In this document: in pieces, positions 52,705 to 61,335 of the stretch | How positions within the stretch are numbered: the first letter of the stretch is position 1 | Layout: every line of letters starts with the position of its first letter | Assembly: GCF_000023925.1 (NCBI RefSeq) | Contig: NC_013169.1 | Span: forward strand, 1,550,001 to 1,614,000 | DNA from: Kytococcus sedentarius DSM 20547 | GTDB taxonomy: Bacteria > Actinomycetota > Actinomycetes > Actinomycetales > Dermatophilaceae | Direction: 5' to 3' | Length of the DNA: 64,000 bases | Translations under genes and position numbers: made by a program | Notes under the pieces: generated by a model | Seen by the model: only the letters and a program-made list of their open reading frames with translations | What the model was told of the DNA's origin: nothing | Database searches by the model: none

Positions 52705-52777
52705 CCAGACCCGGCGCCCCCGCCGGCTGCACGTCGAGTCCAGACCCGGCGCCCGGCCCCCCGCCGGCTGCACGTCG
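52705..52777. repeat. Imperfect direct repeat before msrB
   Basis: ccagacccggcgcc...ccgccggctgcacgtcg occurs twice in a row (52705-52736 and 52740-52777). The second copy has 6 extra bases in the middle. It lies in the gap between the nuclease and msrB. Confidence 0.8.
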
Positions 52778-52803
52778 TGGAGCCCGGTGGGAGAATCGTG
52801 GGC

Positions 52804-53265
52804 ATGGACATCCCCATCCTCAACTCCGCCAAGTACGCCAAGGGGCGCGACGACTCCGAGTGGCGCGAGGAGCTCTCCGCCGAGGAGTATGCCGTCCTTC
52901 GTCAGGCCGGGACCGAGCGTCCCGGCACCGGCAAGTTCGACTCCTTCGACTCCCCCGGCACCTACTCCTGCCGCGCCTGCGACACCGAGTTGTTCCGCAG
53001 CAGCACGAAGTTCGACGCGTCGTGCGGCTGGCCGGCCTTCTTCGCCCCGTTGGCCGACGACCGCGTGGAGTACCTCAAGGACAACTCACTGCCGGGCCGC
53101 CCCCGCATCGAGGCCCGGTGCGCCGCGTGCGGTTCGCACCTGGGCCACGTGTTCGAGGGCGAGGGCTTCGACACCCCCACCGACCTGCGCTACTGCATCA
53201 ACTCGGTCTGCCTCACCTTCACCCCCGATGGCGGCGAAGAAGCCATCCGAGGCACCCAGGACTGA
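52804..53265 (+). CDS. msrB: Peptide-methionine (R)-S-oxide reductase
   Basis: 153 aa from ATG 52804. Zinc cysteines pair as CRAC (56, 59) and CAAC (106, 109). Catalytic Cys131 lies in RYCINS and a resolving Cys74 in SCGWPAF; GHVFEGEG is the substrate site. It reduces the R form of methionine sulfoxide in proteins. Stand-alone MsrB, no msrA attached. Confidence 0.95.
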   Translation: MDIPILNSAKYAKGRDDSEWREELSAEEYAVLRQAGTERPGTGKFDSFDSPGTYSCRACDTELFRSSTKFDASCGWPAFFAPLADDRVEYLKDNSLPGRPRIEARCAACGSHLGHVFEGEGFDTPTDLRYCINSVCLTFTPDGGEEAIRGTQD

Positions 53266-53340
53266 GGGGCGCCGGGCGCTGAGTGCCGTCGGCGGCGCGC
53301 GGAACTGAGCGGCGCACGCCCGGCACGCGAACACACTGAA

Positions 53341-53370
53341 GGGGCCACCCACCACGGGTGGCCCCCTTTC
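53341..53370. terminator. Bidirectional terminator between msrB and hemQ
   Basis: ggggccaccc (53341-53350) pairs with gggtggcccc (53356-53365), with ctttc on the + strand and ccttcag on the minus strand. Confidence 0.85.
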
Positions 53371-53378
53371 GGCTCGCC

Positions 53379-54104
53379 TCAGACCGCCGGGTGGTGCGGC
53401 AGCTCTCGCACCAGCTGCCCGATGGGGGTGCGCTTGCCCGTGTGGAACGGGATCTCCTCGCGCACGTGCCGCCGGGCCTCGGTCTCACGCATGGTGCGCA
53501 TGAGGTCCACGATCTGCCCCAGGTCGTCGGACTCGAACGCCAGCACCCACTCGTAGTCGCCCAACCCGAATGCAGGGATGGTGTTCGCCCGCACCTCGGC
53601 GTAGTCGCGGGCCTTCTGACCGTGCTCCACGAGCATGCCGCGACGCTCGTCGGGCTCCATCAGGTACCACTCCACCGACCGCACGAAGGGGTACAGGCAC
53701 AGGTACTCGCGCACCCGACCCCCGGCCAGGAAGGCCGGCACGTGGCTCTTGTTGAACTCCGCCGGCCGGTGCAGCGCCGAGACGCTCCACGTGGCGTGCG
53801 AGCGGGCCCCCAGCTCCGTGCGCCGGAAGGCCTTGAAGGCCGACTGCAGCTGGTCGTTGGACTCCGCGTGCCACCAGATGAGGTAGTCCGCACCGGCCCG
53901 CATCCCGGCCAGGTCGTAGACGCCCCGCACCTCGACCCCCTGATCGACGAGCCCACCGAAGAAGGCCTCCGCCTCGGTGGCGATCTCCTCGATGCGGTCC
54001 GCCGGCAGCGCCGCCGGCACCTCGAAGACCGACCACATCGTGTAGCGGATGGACTCGTTGATCTCCCGGACCTTGCTCGGACTGACTCGATCGCGATCGC
54101 TCAT
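53379..54104 (-). CDS. hemQ: Coproheme decarboxylase HemQ
   Basis: 241 aa, chlorite-dismutase fold. Tyr138 in LCLYPFVRS and His161 in LVEHGQKARDY have the same 23-residue spacing as the catalytic Tyr and heme-ligand His of actinobacterial HemQ. GDYEWVLAFE is also typical. It removes two carboxylates from coproheme to give heme b, the last step of the Gram-positive pathway. The start overlaps hemY by 4 bp; with hemE it makes a three-gene operon. Confidence 0.93.
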   Translation of the reverse strand: MSDRDRVSPSKVREINESIRYTMWSVFEVPAALPADRIEEIATEAEAFFGGLVDQGVEVRGVYDLAGMRAGADYLIWWHAESNDQLQSAFKAFRRTELGARSHATWSVSALHRPAEFNKSHVPAFLAGGRVREYLCLYPFVRSVEWYLMEPDERRGMLVEHGQKARDYAEVRANTIPAFGLGDYEWVLAFESDDLGQIVDLMRTMRETEARRHVREEIPFHTGKRTPIGQLVRELPHHPAV

Positions 54105-55528
54105 CGGGCCATTGTCCCACGGGCCACCAGCCGCGAGGCAGCGCCCCGGGCGGTCGCGATGCAGGCCGGGATGCCCACCCCGTCGTAGGCCGACCCGGCG
54201 AGCTCGATGCCGTCCAACCCGGCCACAGCGGCCCGCACCCCGGCGATCCGCTCGAGGTGCCCCACGTCGTACTGCGGCAGCCCGTGGTCCCAGCGCTGGA
54301 CGACGAACTCGACCGGGTCGGGCAGCTCGGCCCCCCTGTCCTGACGCACCGCGGTCCGCAGGTCCTGCAGGGCCAACCGCGCCAGGGCCGCGTCCCCGTG
54401 CTCCAGCACCGCGTCGTCACCCGCGCGCCCCAGCGAGGCACGCACGTAGACCACGTCGTCGTCCCCCACGTGGGGCCACTTCGCAGAGCTGAACGTGGCA
54501 GCCTTGACCGCCCGCCCGTCCACCGGGGGCACGAGGAAACCCGACCGTTCCAGCGGCGGCATCGTGGCCGCTGGGAACGCGAACATCACCACCGCCATCG
54601 ATGCGGTGCGCACCCCGGCCAGGTCGGCCGCGGCCTCCCGCGCCGTGCCGGCGAGCAGCCGCGCGGCCGCGGGGACGGGCACGGCCAGCAGCACCGCATC
54701 GGCCGCGATCCTCTGGCCGTCGGCCAGGGTGAGGTCCCACCCGGCCGCCTCCCGCTGCTCCCCACGGTGCTCCAGGGCCACCACCTCGGTGCCGGTCCGC
54801 AGCGTGACCCCCCGGTCCACCAGGTGGCGCGCCAGCTCCTCGGGCAGTCGCCCGAGGCCTCCCTCCAGGGAGGCGAACGGCGGCGCCGGGCGCGCCTGCG
54901 TCCCACCACTGCGATCGGTCAGCGCGGCCACGGCATCGGCCAGGGCCCCGCCCTCGCGTGCCACCTTTGCCAGGGCGGGGATGCAGGCGGTGAGCGACAG
55001 CCGTCGCGCGTCACCGGCGTAGACCCCGCCCAGCAGCGGCTCGACCAGCCGGTCGACGACCGCCGGGCCCATGCGCTGCTCGACGAAGTCGCCCACCGAG
55101 AGGTCCTCGGTGACCGGCGTGTGCTCGCACCCGGTGTCCCGGGCCCGGTCTACCTCCTCGGGGGTGAGCAGGCCCGCCGCCAGCGAGGGGTCACCGGGGA
55201 CCCCCATCATCGTGCCGCGCGGCACCGGGTGGAAGCCGCCCCGCGACCACACCGACGCGGGCACCCCCGTCGGTCGGTGCAGCTCGGCGGTCAGGCCGAG
55301 CTCCTCGATGAGGTCGAGCGCCTCGGTCCGCGTCGTGAGCACCGACTCCGCACCCAGGTCGACGGGGTTCCCGGCGACCTCACGGCGCAGGAGCACGCCG
55401 CCCACCCGGTCGCGGGCCTCGAGCACCGTCACCTCGGCGGGCGGGAGCCCCTCCTGCTCGACGAGCTGCCAGGCCGCCACCAGACCACTGATGCCGCCGC
55501 CGACCACGACGACCGAGCGTGCCGGCAT
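54101..55528 (-). CDS. hemY: Coproporphyrinogen III oxidase (HemY/CgoX)
   Basis: 475 aa FAD enzyme. Dinucleotide-binding GGGISGLVAAW begins at residue 10, followed by VLEARDRVGGVLLRRE, and the C-terminal GIELAGSAYDGVGIPACIA completes the FAD site. In organisms with HemQ this enzyme oxidises coproporphyrinogen III to coproporphyrin III. It overlaps hemE by one base and hemQ by four. The ferrochelatase hemH is not in the window. Confidence 0.93.
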   Translation of the reverse strand: MPARSVVVVGGGISGLVAAWQLVEQEGLPPAEVTVLEARDRVGGVLLRREVAGNPVDLGAESVLTTRTEALDLIEELGLTAELHRPTGVPASVWSRGGFHPVPRGTMMGVPGDPSLAAGLLTPEEVDRARDTGCEHTPVTEDLSVGDFVEQRMGPAVVDRLVEPLLGGVYAGDARRLSLTACIPALAKVAREGGALADAVAALTDRSGGTQARPAPPFASLEGGLGRLPEELARHLVDRGVTLRTGTEVVALEHRGEQREAAGWDLTLADGQRIAADAVLLAVPVPAAARLLAGTAREAAADLAGVRTASMAVVMFAFPAATMPPLERSGFLVPPVDGRAVKAATFSSAKWPHVGDDDVVYVRASLGRAGDDAVLEHGDAALARLALQDLRTAVRQDRGAELPDPVEFVVQRWDHGLPQYDVGHLERIAGVRAAVAGLDGIELAGSAYDGVGIPACIATARGAASRLVARGTMAR

Positions 55529-56637
55529 CAGCGGGCGGAGGTCTCGTGCACCCGTGCGGTCACGCGGGTGAGCACGTCCGGGTCGGTGGACGGCAGCACG
55601 CCGTGGCCGAGGTTGAACAGGTGGCCCGGGGCCACCCGACCGGCCTCGACGATCTCGTCGACGCGGGCCATCAGTGGCTCGTCGGGGGCGAACAGCAGGG
55701 CCGGGTCGAGATTGCCCTGCAGGGCGTACCGCCCGCCGGTGCGCTCCAGCGCGTCGGCGAGGTCGACCCGGTAGTCCACGCCCACCACCTCGGCGCCGGC
55801 CTGGCCCATCAGGTCCAGCAGCTCACCGGTGCCCACCCCGAAGTGGATGCGGGGCACCCGGCCGGCCACGGACGCCAAGGCCGCCGCGGAGTGTGGGGCG
55901 ACGAAGCGCTGGTAGTCGGCACGGTTGAGGTAGCCCACCCACGAGTCGAACAGCTGCACCGCATCGGCACCGGCGTCCACCTGCACCTGCAGGAAGGCGC
56001 CGGCGATGGAGGCGAGGCGCTCGCAGAAGTCGTTCCAGAGCTCGGGGTCGCCGTGCATGAGCGCCTTGGTGCGCTCGTGGTTCTTGGACGGACCACCCTC
56101 GACGAGGTAGCTGGCCAGCGTGAACGGGGCGCCCGCGAAGCCGATGAGGGCCTGGTCGGGGCGCAGCGCGGAGCGGACGGCGGCGATCGACTCGCTGATG
56201 TCCGGGACCATGTCGGCCGTCAGGCCCGGCAGACGGTCCAGGTCGGCCCGGGTGCGGAAGGGCTCGGCCACGACGGGGCCGGTGCCGGGCACGATGTCGA
56301 GGTCCACGCCCAGCGCGTGGAGCGGCACGACGATGTCGCTGAAGAAGATGGCGGCGTCCACGTCGTGGCGGCGCACCGGCTGCAGCGTGATCTCGGTGCA
56401 GAGCTCCGGGGTGCGGCAGGCCTCGAGCATGGCGTTGCCCTCGCGCAGCGCGCGGTACTCGGGCAGGGAGCGGCCGGCCTGGCGCATGAACCACACCGGC
56501 GTGTGCGGCACCTCCTGGCCGCGGGCGGCGGCCACCAGGGTGGGCACCTGGCCGGGCTGCGCGGAGCCGTCCGGCACGGTGGTGGACGGTGCGGCGTCCA
56601 GGGACGAGGAACGAGGGGTGGCGGTGGGGTCCGTCAT
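55528..56637 (-). CDS. hemE: Uroporphyrinogen decarboxylase
   Basis: 369 aa from ATG 56637. MRQAGRSLPEYR (51-62) is the UroD signature; GFAGAPFTLASYLVEGG and FDSWVGYLNRADYQRFV follow. It converts uroporphyrinogen III to coproporphyrinogen III, supplying HemY and then HemQ. A ~30-residue low-complexity N-terminal extension is present. Divergent from the DUF3000 gene, 63 bp apart. Confidence 0.95.
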   Translation of the reverse strand: MTDPTATPRSSSLDAAPSTTVPDGSAQPGQVPTLVAAARGQEVPHTPVWFMRQAGRSLPEYRALREGNAMLEACRTPELCTEITLQPVRRHDVDAAIFFSDIVVPLHALGVDLDIVPGTGPVVAEPFRTRADLDRLPGLTADMVPDISESIAAVRSALRPDQALIGFAGAPFTLASYLVEGGPSKNHERTKALMHGDPELWNDFCERLASIAGAFLQVQVDAGADAVQLFDSWVGYLNRADYQRFVAPHSAAALASVAGRVPRIHFGVGTGELLDLMGQAGAEVVGVDYRVDLADALERTGGRYALQGNLDPALLFAPDEPLMARVDEIVEAGRVAPGHLFNLGHGVLPSTDPDVLTRVTARVHETSAR

Positions 56638-56700
56638 GGCGCCATGGTCCCACGGCGCGCCTTGCGGAGGTTGTCGGTGGGCCCCCATATCGTCGAGGCC

Positions 56701-57282
56701 GTGACCCCACACATCCTGCGCGGGCGCCGCGCTGCTGACCCGCAGGCAAGTCTCGACGCCCTGAGGGGGGCGCCGCCCCGCGCTGGTGTGCTCACCGAGG
56801 AGGTCCCCTCCCCCTCGCGCCTGGCCCCCACCTCCGTGGCCTTCACCGCCGAGGTGCTGGACCCCGAGGGCTCCGACGAGCCGCTGGCCACCGGCCGGCT
56901 GGTGGTGCTGCACGACCCGTCCGAGCCCGAGGAGTGGGGCGGACCGTGGCGCGTGGTCACCTTCGTGAGCACGCCGCTGGAGCCAGAGCTGGCCCATGAC
57001 CCCCTGTTCGGCGACGTCGGGCGCCAGTGGGTCTCGGAGAGCCTGGCCCAGCAGAACTGCACCGTGGGCGAGCTCAGCGGCACCAGCACGCGGGTGACCT
57101 CGGAGCCGTTCGGCGGGCGGGAGCACCACGGCGTGGAGGTCGCGCTGGAGATCCGCGCCTCCTGGACCCCCCTGGACCACGACCTCCTGCGCCACCTCGA
57201 GGCGTGGCGGGACCTCCTGACGACGGTCGCCGGTGTCCCCACGCTGCCGCAGGGCGTGGTCGCGCTGCACGGGGTGGTCTGA
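56701..57282 (+). CDS. DUF3000-domain protein
   Basis: 193 aa from GTG 56701. PSPSRLAPTSVAFTAEV, GRLVVLHDPSEPEEWGGPWR and EPELAHDPLFGDVGRQWVSE are typical of DUF3000, an actinobacteria-specific family of unknown function. Its stop overlaps the RNase D start (TGATG). The conserved position between hemE and RNase D fits the actinobacterial order. Confidence 0.85.
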   Translation: MTPHILRGRRAADPQASLDALRGAPPRAGVLTEEVPSPSRLAPTSVAFTAEVLDPEGSDEPLATGRLVVLHDPSEPEEWGGPWRVVTFVSTPLEPELAHDPLFGDVGRQWVSESLAQQNCTVGELSGTSTRVTSEPFGGREHHGVEVALEIRASWTPLDHDLLRHLEAWRDLLTTVAGVPTLPQGVVALHGVV

Positions 57283-58577
57283 TGCCGACTCCGCTCACCC
57301 ACCCCGCCGAGGACCTGCCGCCGGTCGTGGCCGACGACGCAGGACTGGCCGAGGCCGCCGCCCGGGTGGCCGCCGGGACCGGCCCGGTGGCGATCGACGC
57401 CGAGCGCGCCTCGGGCCACCGCTACGGCAACGACGCCTACCTCGTGCAGCTGCGCCGGCAGGGTGCCGGGACGCTCCTGGTGGACCCGATGGGCATCACC
57501 GACATGTCGCCCCTGGCCGAGGCCCTGGACGGGCCGGAGTGGGTGCTGCACGCCGCCACCCAGGACCTGCCCTGCCTGGCCGACCTGGGCCTGCGCCCCC
57601 GCTCCCTGTTCGACACGGAGCTCGGGGGGCGGCTGGTCGGCCTTCCCCGGGTGGGTCTGGCCGCGGTCGTCGAGCACTACCTGGACCTGACCCTGGCCAA
57701 GGAGCACTCGGCGGTGGACTGGTCCACCCGTCCGCTGCCCACCGACTGGCTGGTCTACGCGGCCCTGGACGTCGAGGTCCTGGTCGAGGTGCGTGACGCC
57801 ATGGAGGCCGACCTGGAGCGGCTCGGGCGTGACGAGTGGGCCCGGCAGGAGTTCGACGCCCTGACCTCCTTCACGGCCAAGGACCACGGCGATGAGGCGT
57901 GGCGCCGCACGTCGGGGACCCACCGCATCCGCCGTCCCCGCCAGGCGGCCACGCTGCGCGAGCTGTGGCTGGTGCGTGACGAGATGGCCCGGGAGCGGGA
58001 CGTCACCCCGTCGAAGGTGATGCACGACGACGCCCTGGTGGCACTGGCCACGGCACCGATGGTGGACCCCGCGGACATGGCCCCGGTCGTCCGCTACGCC
58101 CTGGCGGCCCGCGGGGCGAAGAACAGCCGGGGCGGGCGTCCCCACCGGGCGACCGGCGCCGCCGAGCGCCGTGTGCGCCGCGCGATGGCCACCCTGCAGG
58201 GGCATGCCGACCAGTGGTGGGGTGCCGTGGTCCGCGCCGCCGAGCTGCCCGAGGCCGAGCTGCCGCCGGCCAAGCTCCCCTCCGTCGGTCCCCCACCGGC
58301 GAAGGCCTGGGCCGACCGTGACCCGCGGGCTGCCGCACGGCTGGCGGCGGCCCGCGCCGAGCTGGGCGAGCTCGCGGAGGGCTACGGCGTCCCGGTGGAG
58401 AACCTCCTCACGCCCTCGCTGCTGCGGGAGGTCCTGTGGGACACCGCCGACCGGGAGCACCTACAGGCCGCCCAGGTGGACGCGGACCTGGAGGCCGGTG
58501 GCGCCCGGCCGTGGCAGCGCGAGCTGGCCGTGCCCGTCATCGTGCGCGCGGCCGAGGCCCCGGCGCCGACGGACTGA
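57282..58577 (+). CDS. rnd: Ribonuclease D-like 3'-5' exonuclease
   Basis: 431 aa. DEDD motifs: AIDAERASG with Asp39 and Glu41, LHAATQDLPCL with the next Asp, and VYAALDVEVLVEV with the last. An HRDC domain follows (about 225-305; RELWLVRDEMARERDVTPS), and a C-terminal domain with PxxA repeats. RNase D trims tRNA 3' ends. Coupled to DUF3000. Confidence 0.92.
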   Translation: MPTPLTHPAEDLPPVVADDAGLAEAAARVAAGTGPVAIDAERASGHRYGNDAYLVQLRRQGAGTLLVDPMGITDMSPLAEALDGPEWVLHAATQDLPCLADLGLRPRSLFDTELGGRLVGLPRVGLAAVVEHYLDLTLAKEHSAVDWSTRPLPTDWLVYAALDVEVLVEVRDAMEADLERLGRDEWARQEFDALTSFTAKDHGDEAWRRTSGTHRIRRPRQAATLRELWLVRDEMARERDVTPSKVMHDDALVALATAPMVDPADMAPVVRYALAARGAKNSRGGRPHRATGAAERRVRRAMATLQGHADQWWGAVVRAAELPEAELPPAKLPSVGPPPAKAWADRDPRAAARLAAARAELGELAEGYGVPVENLLTPSLLREVLWDTADREHLQAAQVDADLEAGGARPWQRELAVPVIVRAAEAPAPTD

Positions 58578-58708
58578 CGCGAGGGAGGTGCGTCGTCGGG
58601 GGACGCTCGGGCGGGGCGTGGTCGGGTGATGTGCGCGGGGCTCCCTCGGGGCGATGCGCGTGGGGCCCGTGGTCGACGTGACACACGACTCGCCAGCCCA
58701 CCTTGCGA

Positions 58709-58726
58709 TATCTCATCCATGAGATA
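58709..58726. promoter_or_regulatory. Perfect 18-bp inverted repeat before HTH-murA
   Basis: tatctcatccatgagata: two 8-bp arms with a 2-nt centre, ending 10 bp before the ATG. It would overlap the core promoter or ribosome site. The gene it precedes begins with an XRE-type HTH domain, so an autoregulatory operator is the simplest reading. Confidence 0.65.
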
Positions 58727-58736
58727 GCGTCGAGCC

Positions 58737-60260
58737 ATGACTGATGAGTACTTGGCACGGATCGGGAACCTCATCCGCGACGCGCGACTGCACCGAGGCA
58801 TGACGCAGACGCAGGTGGCGGACATCCTGAACACCAGCCAGAGCGCCGTGGCGCGGATGGAGCAGGGCAAGCAGAACCTCTCCCTGGAGACGGTGGCGAA
58901 GGTCAGCGAGGCGCTGGACCACGACATCGTGATCCCCGCCTCCATGCCCCAGCACCTGCGCATCGAGGGCGGACGCAAGCTGTCCGGATCGATCGACGTG
59001 CGCACCTCCAAGAACGCCGCCGTGGCCCTGCTGTGCGCCTCGCTGCTCAACCGCGGCACCACCACCCTGCGCAACCTGGCCCGCATCGAAGAGGTCAACC
59101 GCATCCTCGAGGTGCTGAACTCCATCGGCATCGAGACCAAGTGGCTGGGCGACAGCAACGACCTGCGCATCACGCCGCCGGAGACCCTCCGTCTGGAGGA
59201 CATCGACGAGGCCGCGGCCCGCCGCACCCGCTCGATCATCATGTTCCTCGGCCCGCTGCTGCACCGCTACCCCGAGTTCCAGCTCCCCTACGCCGGGGGC
59301 TGCGACCTGGGCACCCGCACCGTCGGCCCGCACCTGAACTCCCTCAAGCCCTTCGGCCTGGAGGTGCTGGCCACCGACGGCCAGTACAACGCGACGGTCA
59401 ACAAGAAGGCCCCGGGCCGCCCCATCGTGCTCACCGAGCGGGGCGACACCGTCACCGAGAACGCGATCATGGCCGCCGCGATGGAACCGACCACCACGGT
59501 GATCCGCAACGCCTCCAGCAACTACATGGTCCAGGACCTGTGCTTCTTCCTGGAGGAGCTGGGGGTGAAGATCGACGGCATCGGCACCACGACCCTCACC
59601 ATCACCGGTGTGGAGGACATCAACGCCGACGTGGAGTACTCCCCCAGCGAGGACCCGATCGAGGCCATGAGCCTGCTGGCCGCCGCGATCGTGACCCAGT
59701 CGGAGATCACCATCAACCGAGCCCCCATCGAGTTCCTCGAGATCGAGCTGGCGACGCTCGAGCACATGGGCATGAAGTACGAGCTATCCGAGGAGTACAC
59801 CTCCAAGAACGGCCGTACCCGGCTGGCGGACCTGACCTACAAGCCCGGCCCCCTGGCCGCGCCGCAGGACAAGGTCCACTCGATGCCGTACCCGGGCCTG
59901 AACATCGACAACCTGCCCTTCTTCGTCATCATCGGCGCGATGGCCGAGGGCAAGACCCTGGTGCACGACTGGGTGTACGAGAACCGCGCGATCCACCTCA
60001 CCGAGCTCTCCACGCTGGGTGCGCGGGTGCAGCTGCTGGACCCGCACCGCATCCAGGTGGAGGGCCCCACCCGCTGGCGCGCCGCGGAGATCATGTGCCC
60101 GCCGGCACTGCGCCCCGGCGTCGTGATCCTGCTGGGCATGCTCGCTGCCCCCGGCACCTCGGTGCTGCGCAACGTCTACGTGATCAACCGCGGGTACGAG
60201 GCGCTGGCCGACCGGCTCAACGAGCTCGGCGCCAGCATCACGGTGTTCCGCGACATCTGA
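58737..60260 (+). CDS. murA: HTH-XRE / UDP-GlcNAc enolpyruvyl transferase fusion
   Basis: 507 aa. Residues 1-65 are an XRE-type helix-turn-helix (IRDARLHRGMTQTQVADILN, TSQSAVARMEQGKQNLS). From about 73 a full EPSP-synthase-fold MurA follows: Lys92 in TSKNAAVALL and Cys189 in YAGGCDLGTRT match the E. coli active-site Lys22 and Cys115 region. MurA transfers enolpyruvate from PEP to UDP-GlcNAc, the first committed step of peptidoglycan synthesis. Whether this copy is the essential MurA or a second regulatory paralogue is not decided by the window. Confidence 0.9.
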   Translation: MTDEYLARIGNLIRDARLHRGMTQTQVADILNTSQSAVARMEQGKQNLSLETVAKVSEALDHDIVIPASMPQHLRIEGGRKLSGSIDVRTSKNAAVALLCASLLNRGTTTLRNLARIEEVNRILEVLNSIGIETKWLGDSNDLRITPPETLRLEDIDEAAARRTRSIIMFLGPLLHRYPEFQLPYAGGCDLGTRTVGPHLNSLKPFGLEVLATDGQYNATVNKKAPGRPIVLTERGDTVTENAIMAAAMEPTTTVIRNASSNYMVQDLCFFLEELGVKIDGIGTTTLTITGVEDINADVEYSPSEDPIEAMSLLAAAIVTQSEITINRAPIEFLEIELATLEHMGMKYELSEEYTSKNGRTRLADLTYKPGPLAAPQDKVHSMPYPGLNIDNLPFFVIIGAMAEGKTLVHDWVYENRAIHLTELSTLGARVQLLDPHRIQVEGPTRWRAAEIMCPPALRPGVVILLGMLAAPGTSVLRNVYVINRGYEALADRLNELGASITVFRDI

Positions 60261-60293
60261 GTCGACGCAGCGGCGGGCTCGCCCCGCGACCGC

Positions 60294-60330
60294 CCGGAGG
60301 GGCCCTCACCAGTGGTGGGGGCCCCTCCGG
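60294..60330 (+). terminator. Terminator after HTH-murA
   Basis: ccggaggggccc (60294-60305) pairs with gggcccctccgg (60319-60330), a 12-bp stem with a 13-nt loop; no T run. Confidence 0.75.
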
Positions 60331-60414
60331 CGTGTGGCGCGGGTGGACAGGCACGTGCGCGGCGTGCACTCTGCCGGTCACGTGGCGTTCACCTCGATGG
60401 GTGAGAGTGTGCGC

Positions 60415-61335
60415 ATGGCCGCCACCCGTCATCGCCTGCCCGCCGCGGACCACAGCCCCTCCGAGGCGCGGCCGACCTACCTGACCACCGGCCGCCCCGT
60501 CGTGCTGGCCCACCGAGGCTTCGCACCGGATGGCGGGGAGAACTCGATGGCCGCCTTCGACGCGGCGGTGGCCCTGGGGTGCGAGTACGTCGAGACGGAT
60601 GTCCACACCACGACCGACGGGGTCGTCGTCGCCTTCCACGACGAGTCCCTGGAGCGGGTGACCGACTCAGCGGGCCTGGTGGACGACCTGCCGTGGGAGG
60701 TGGTGCGTGCTGCCCGCATCACCGGGGACCACCCCATCCCCACCCTGGCGGAGCTGCTGCAGCGGCACCCGACGCTGCGGGTGAACATCGACCTGAAGTC
60801 GGAGGCCGCCGTGGAACCCACGGTGGCCGTGATCGAACGGCTCGGCGCCCACGACCGCGTGCTCGTGACCTCCTTCGACGACCGTCGTCGCCGGCGGGCC
60901 CTGGCCCTGCTGAGCCGACCGGTGGCCACCTCCGCCGGTGAGCGCACCACGGCCCTGATGTGGGCCGCCAGCCGGCTGCTGGTGCTGGCCGCCGGGGTGG
61001 GCGTCGTGACCGCGGAGTGGCGACGCGGACGGATGGCCCGGCCGGGGCGGCAGGTGGCCGGCACCCTGGAGTCGCTCGCCCACCGCGCCATCAGCACGGT
61101 GTCCCGGGGGGTGGGCGCCTACCAGGTGCCGGAGCACTTCCGGGGGATCCGGGTGGTGGACGACGCCTTCCTCGATGCCGCCCACCTCGCCGGGGCCCAC
61201 GTCCACGTCTGGACCGTCAACGAGGTGGCGGACATGGAGCGGCTGCTCGACCTGGGCGTCGACGGCATCGTCACCGACCGCGCCGACCGGATGGTGGACC
61301 TGCTGCGCGCCCGGGGCGAGCTGCCCGGCCCCTAG
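60415..61335 (+). CDS. Glycerophosphodiester phosphodiesterase
   Basis: 306 aa from ATG 60415 (GGGTGAGAG upstream; starts 6 or 27 codons earlier are possible). [16 protein letters not shown] holds His33 and Glu42, then [20 protein letters not shown] with the metal-binding Glu/Asp and His75. It hydrolyses glycerophosphodiesters to glycerol 3-phosphate and an alcohol. No signal peptide; probably cytoplasmic. A weakly hydrophobic stretch near 181-200 is within the domain. Its stop overlaps the convergent dxs stop. Confidence 0.9.
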   Translation: MAATRHRLPAADHSPSEARPTYLTTGRPVVLAHRGFAPDGGENSMAAFDAAVALGCEYVETDVHTTTDGVVVAFHDESLERVTDSAGLVDDLPWEVVRAARITGDHPIPTLAELLQRHPTLRVNIDLKSEAAVEPTVAVIERLGAHDRVLVTSFDDRRRRRALALLSRPVATSAGERTTALMWAASRLLVLAAGVGVVTAEWRRGRMARPGRQVAGTLESLAHRAISTVSRGVGAYQVPEHFRGIRVVDDAFLDAAHLAGAHVHVWTVNEVADMERLLDLGVDGIVTDRADRMVDLLRARGELPGP

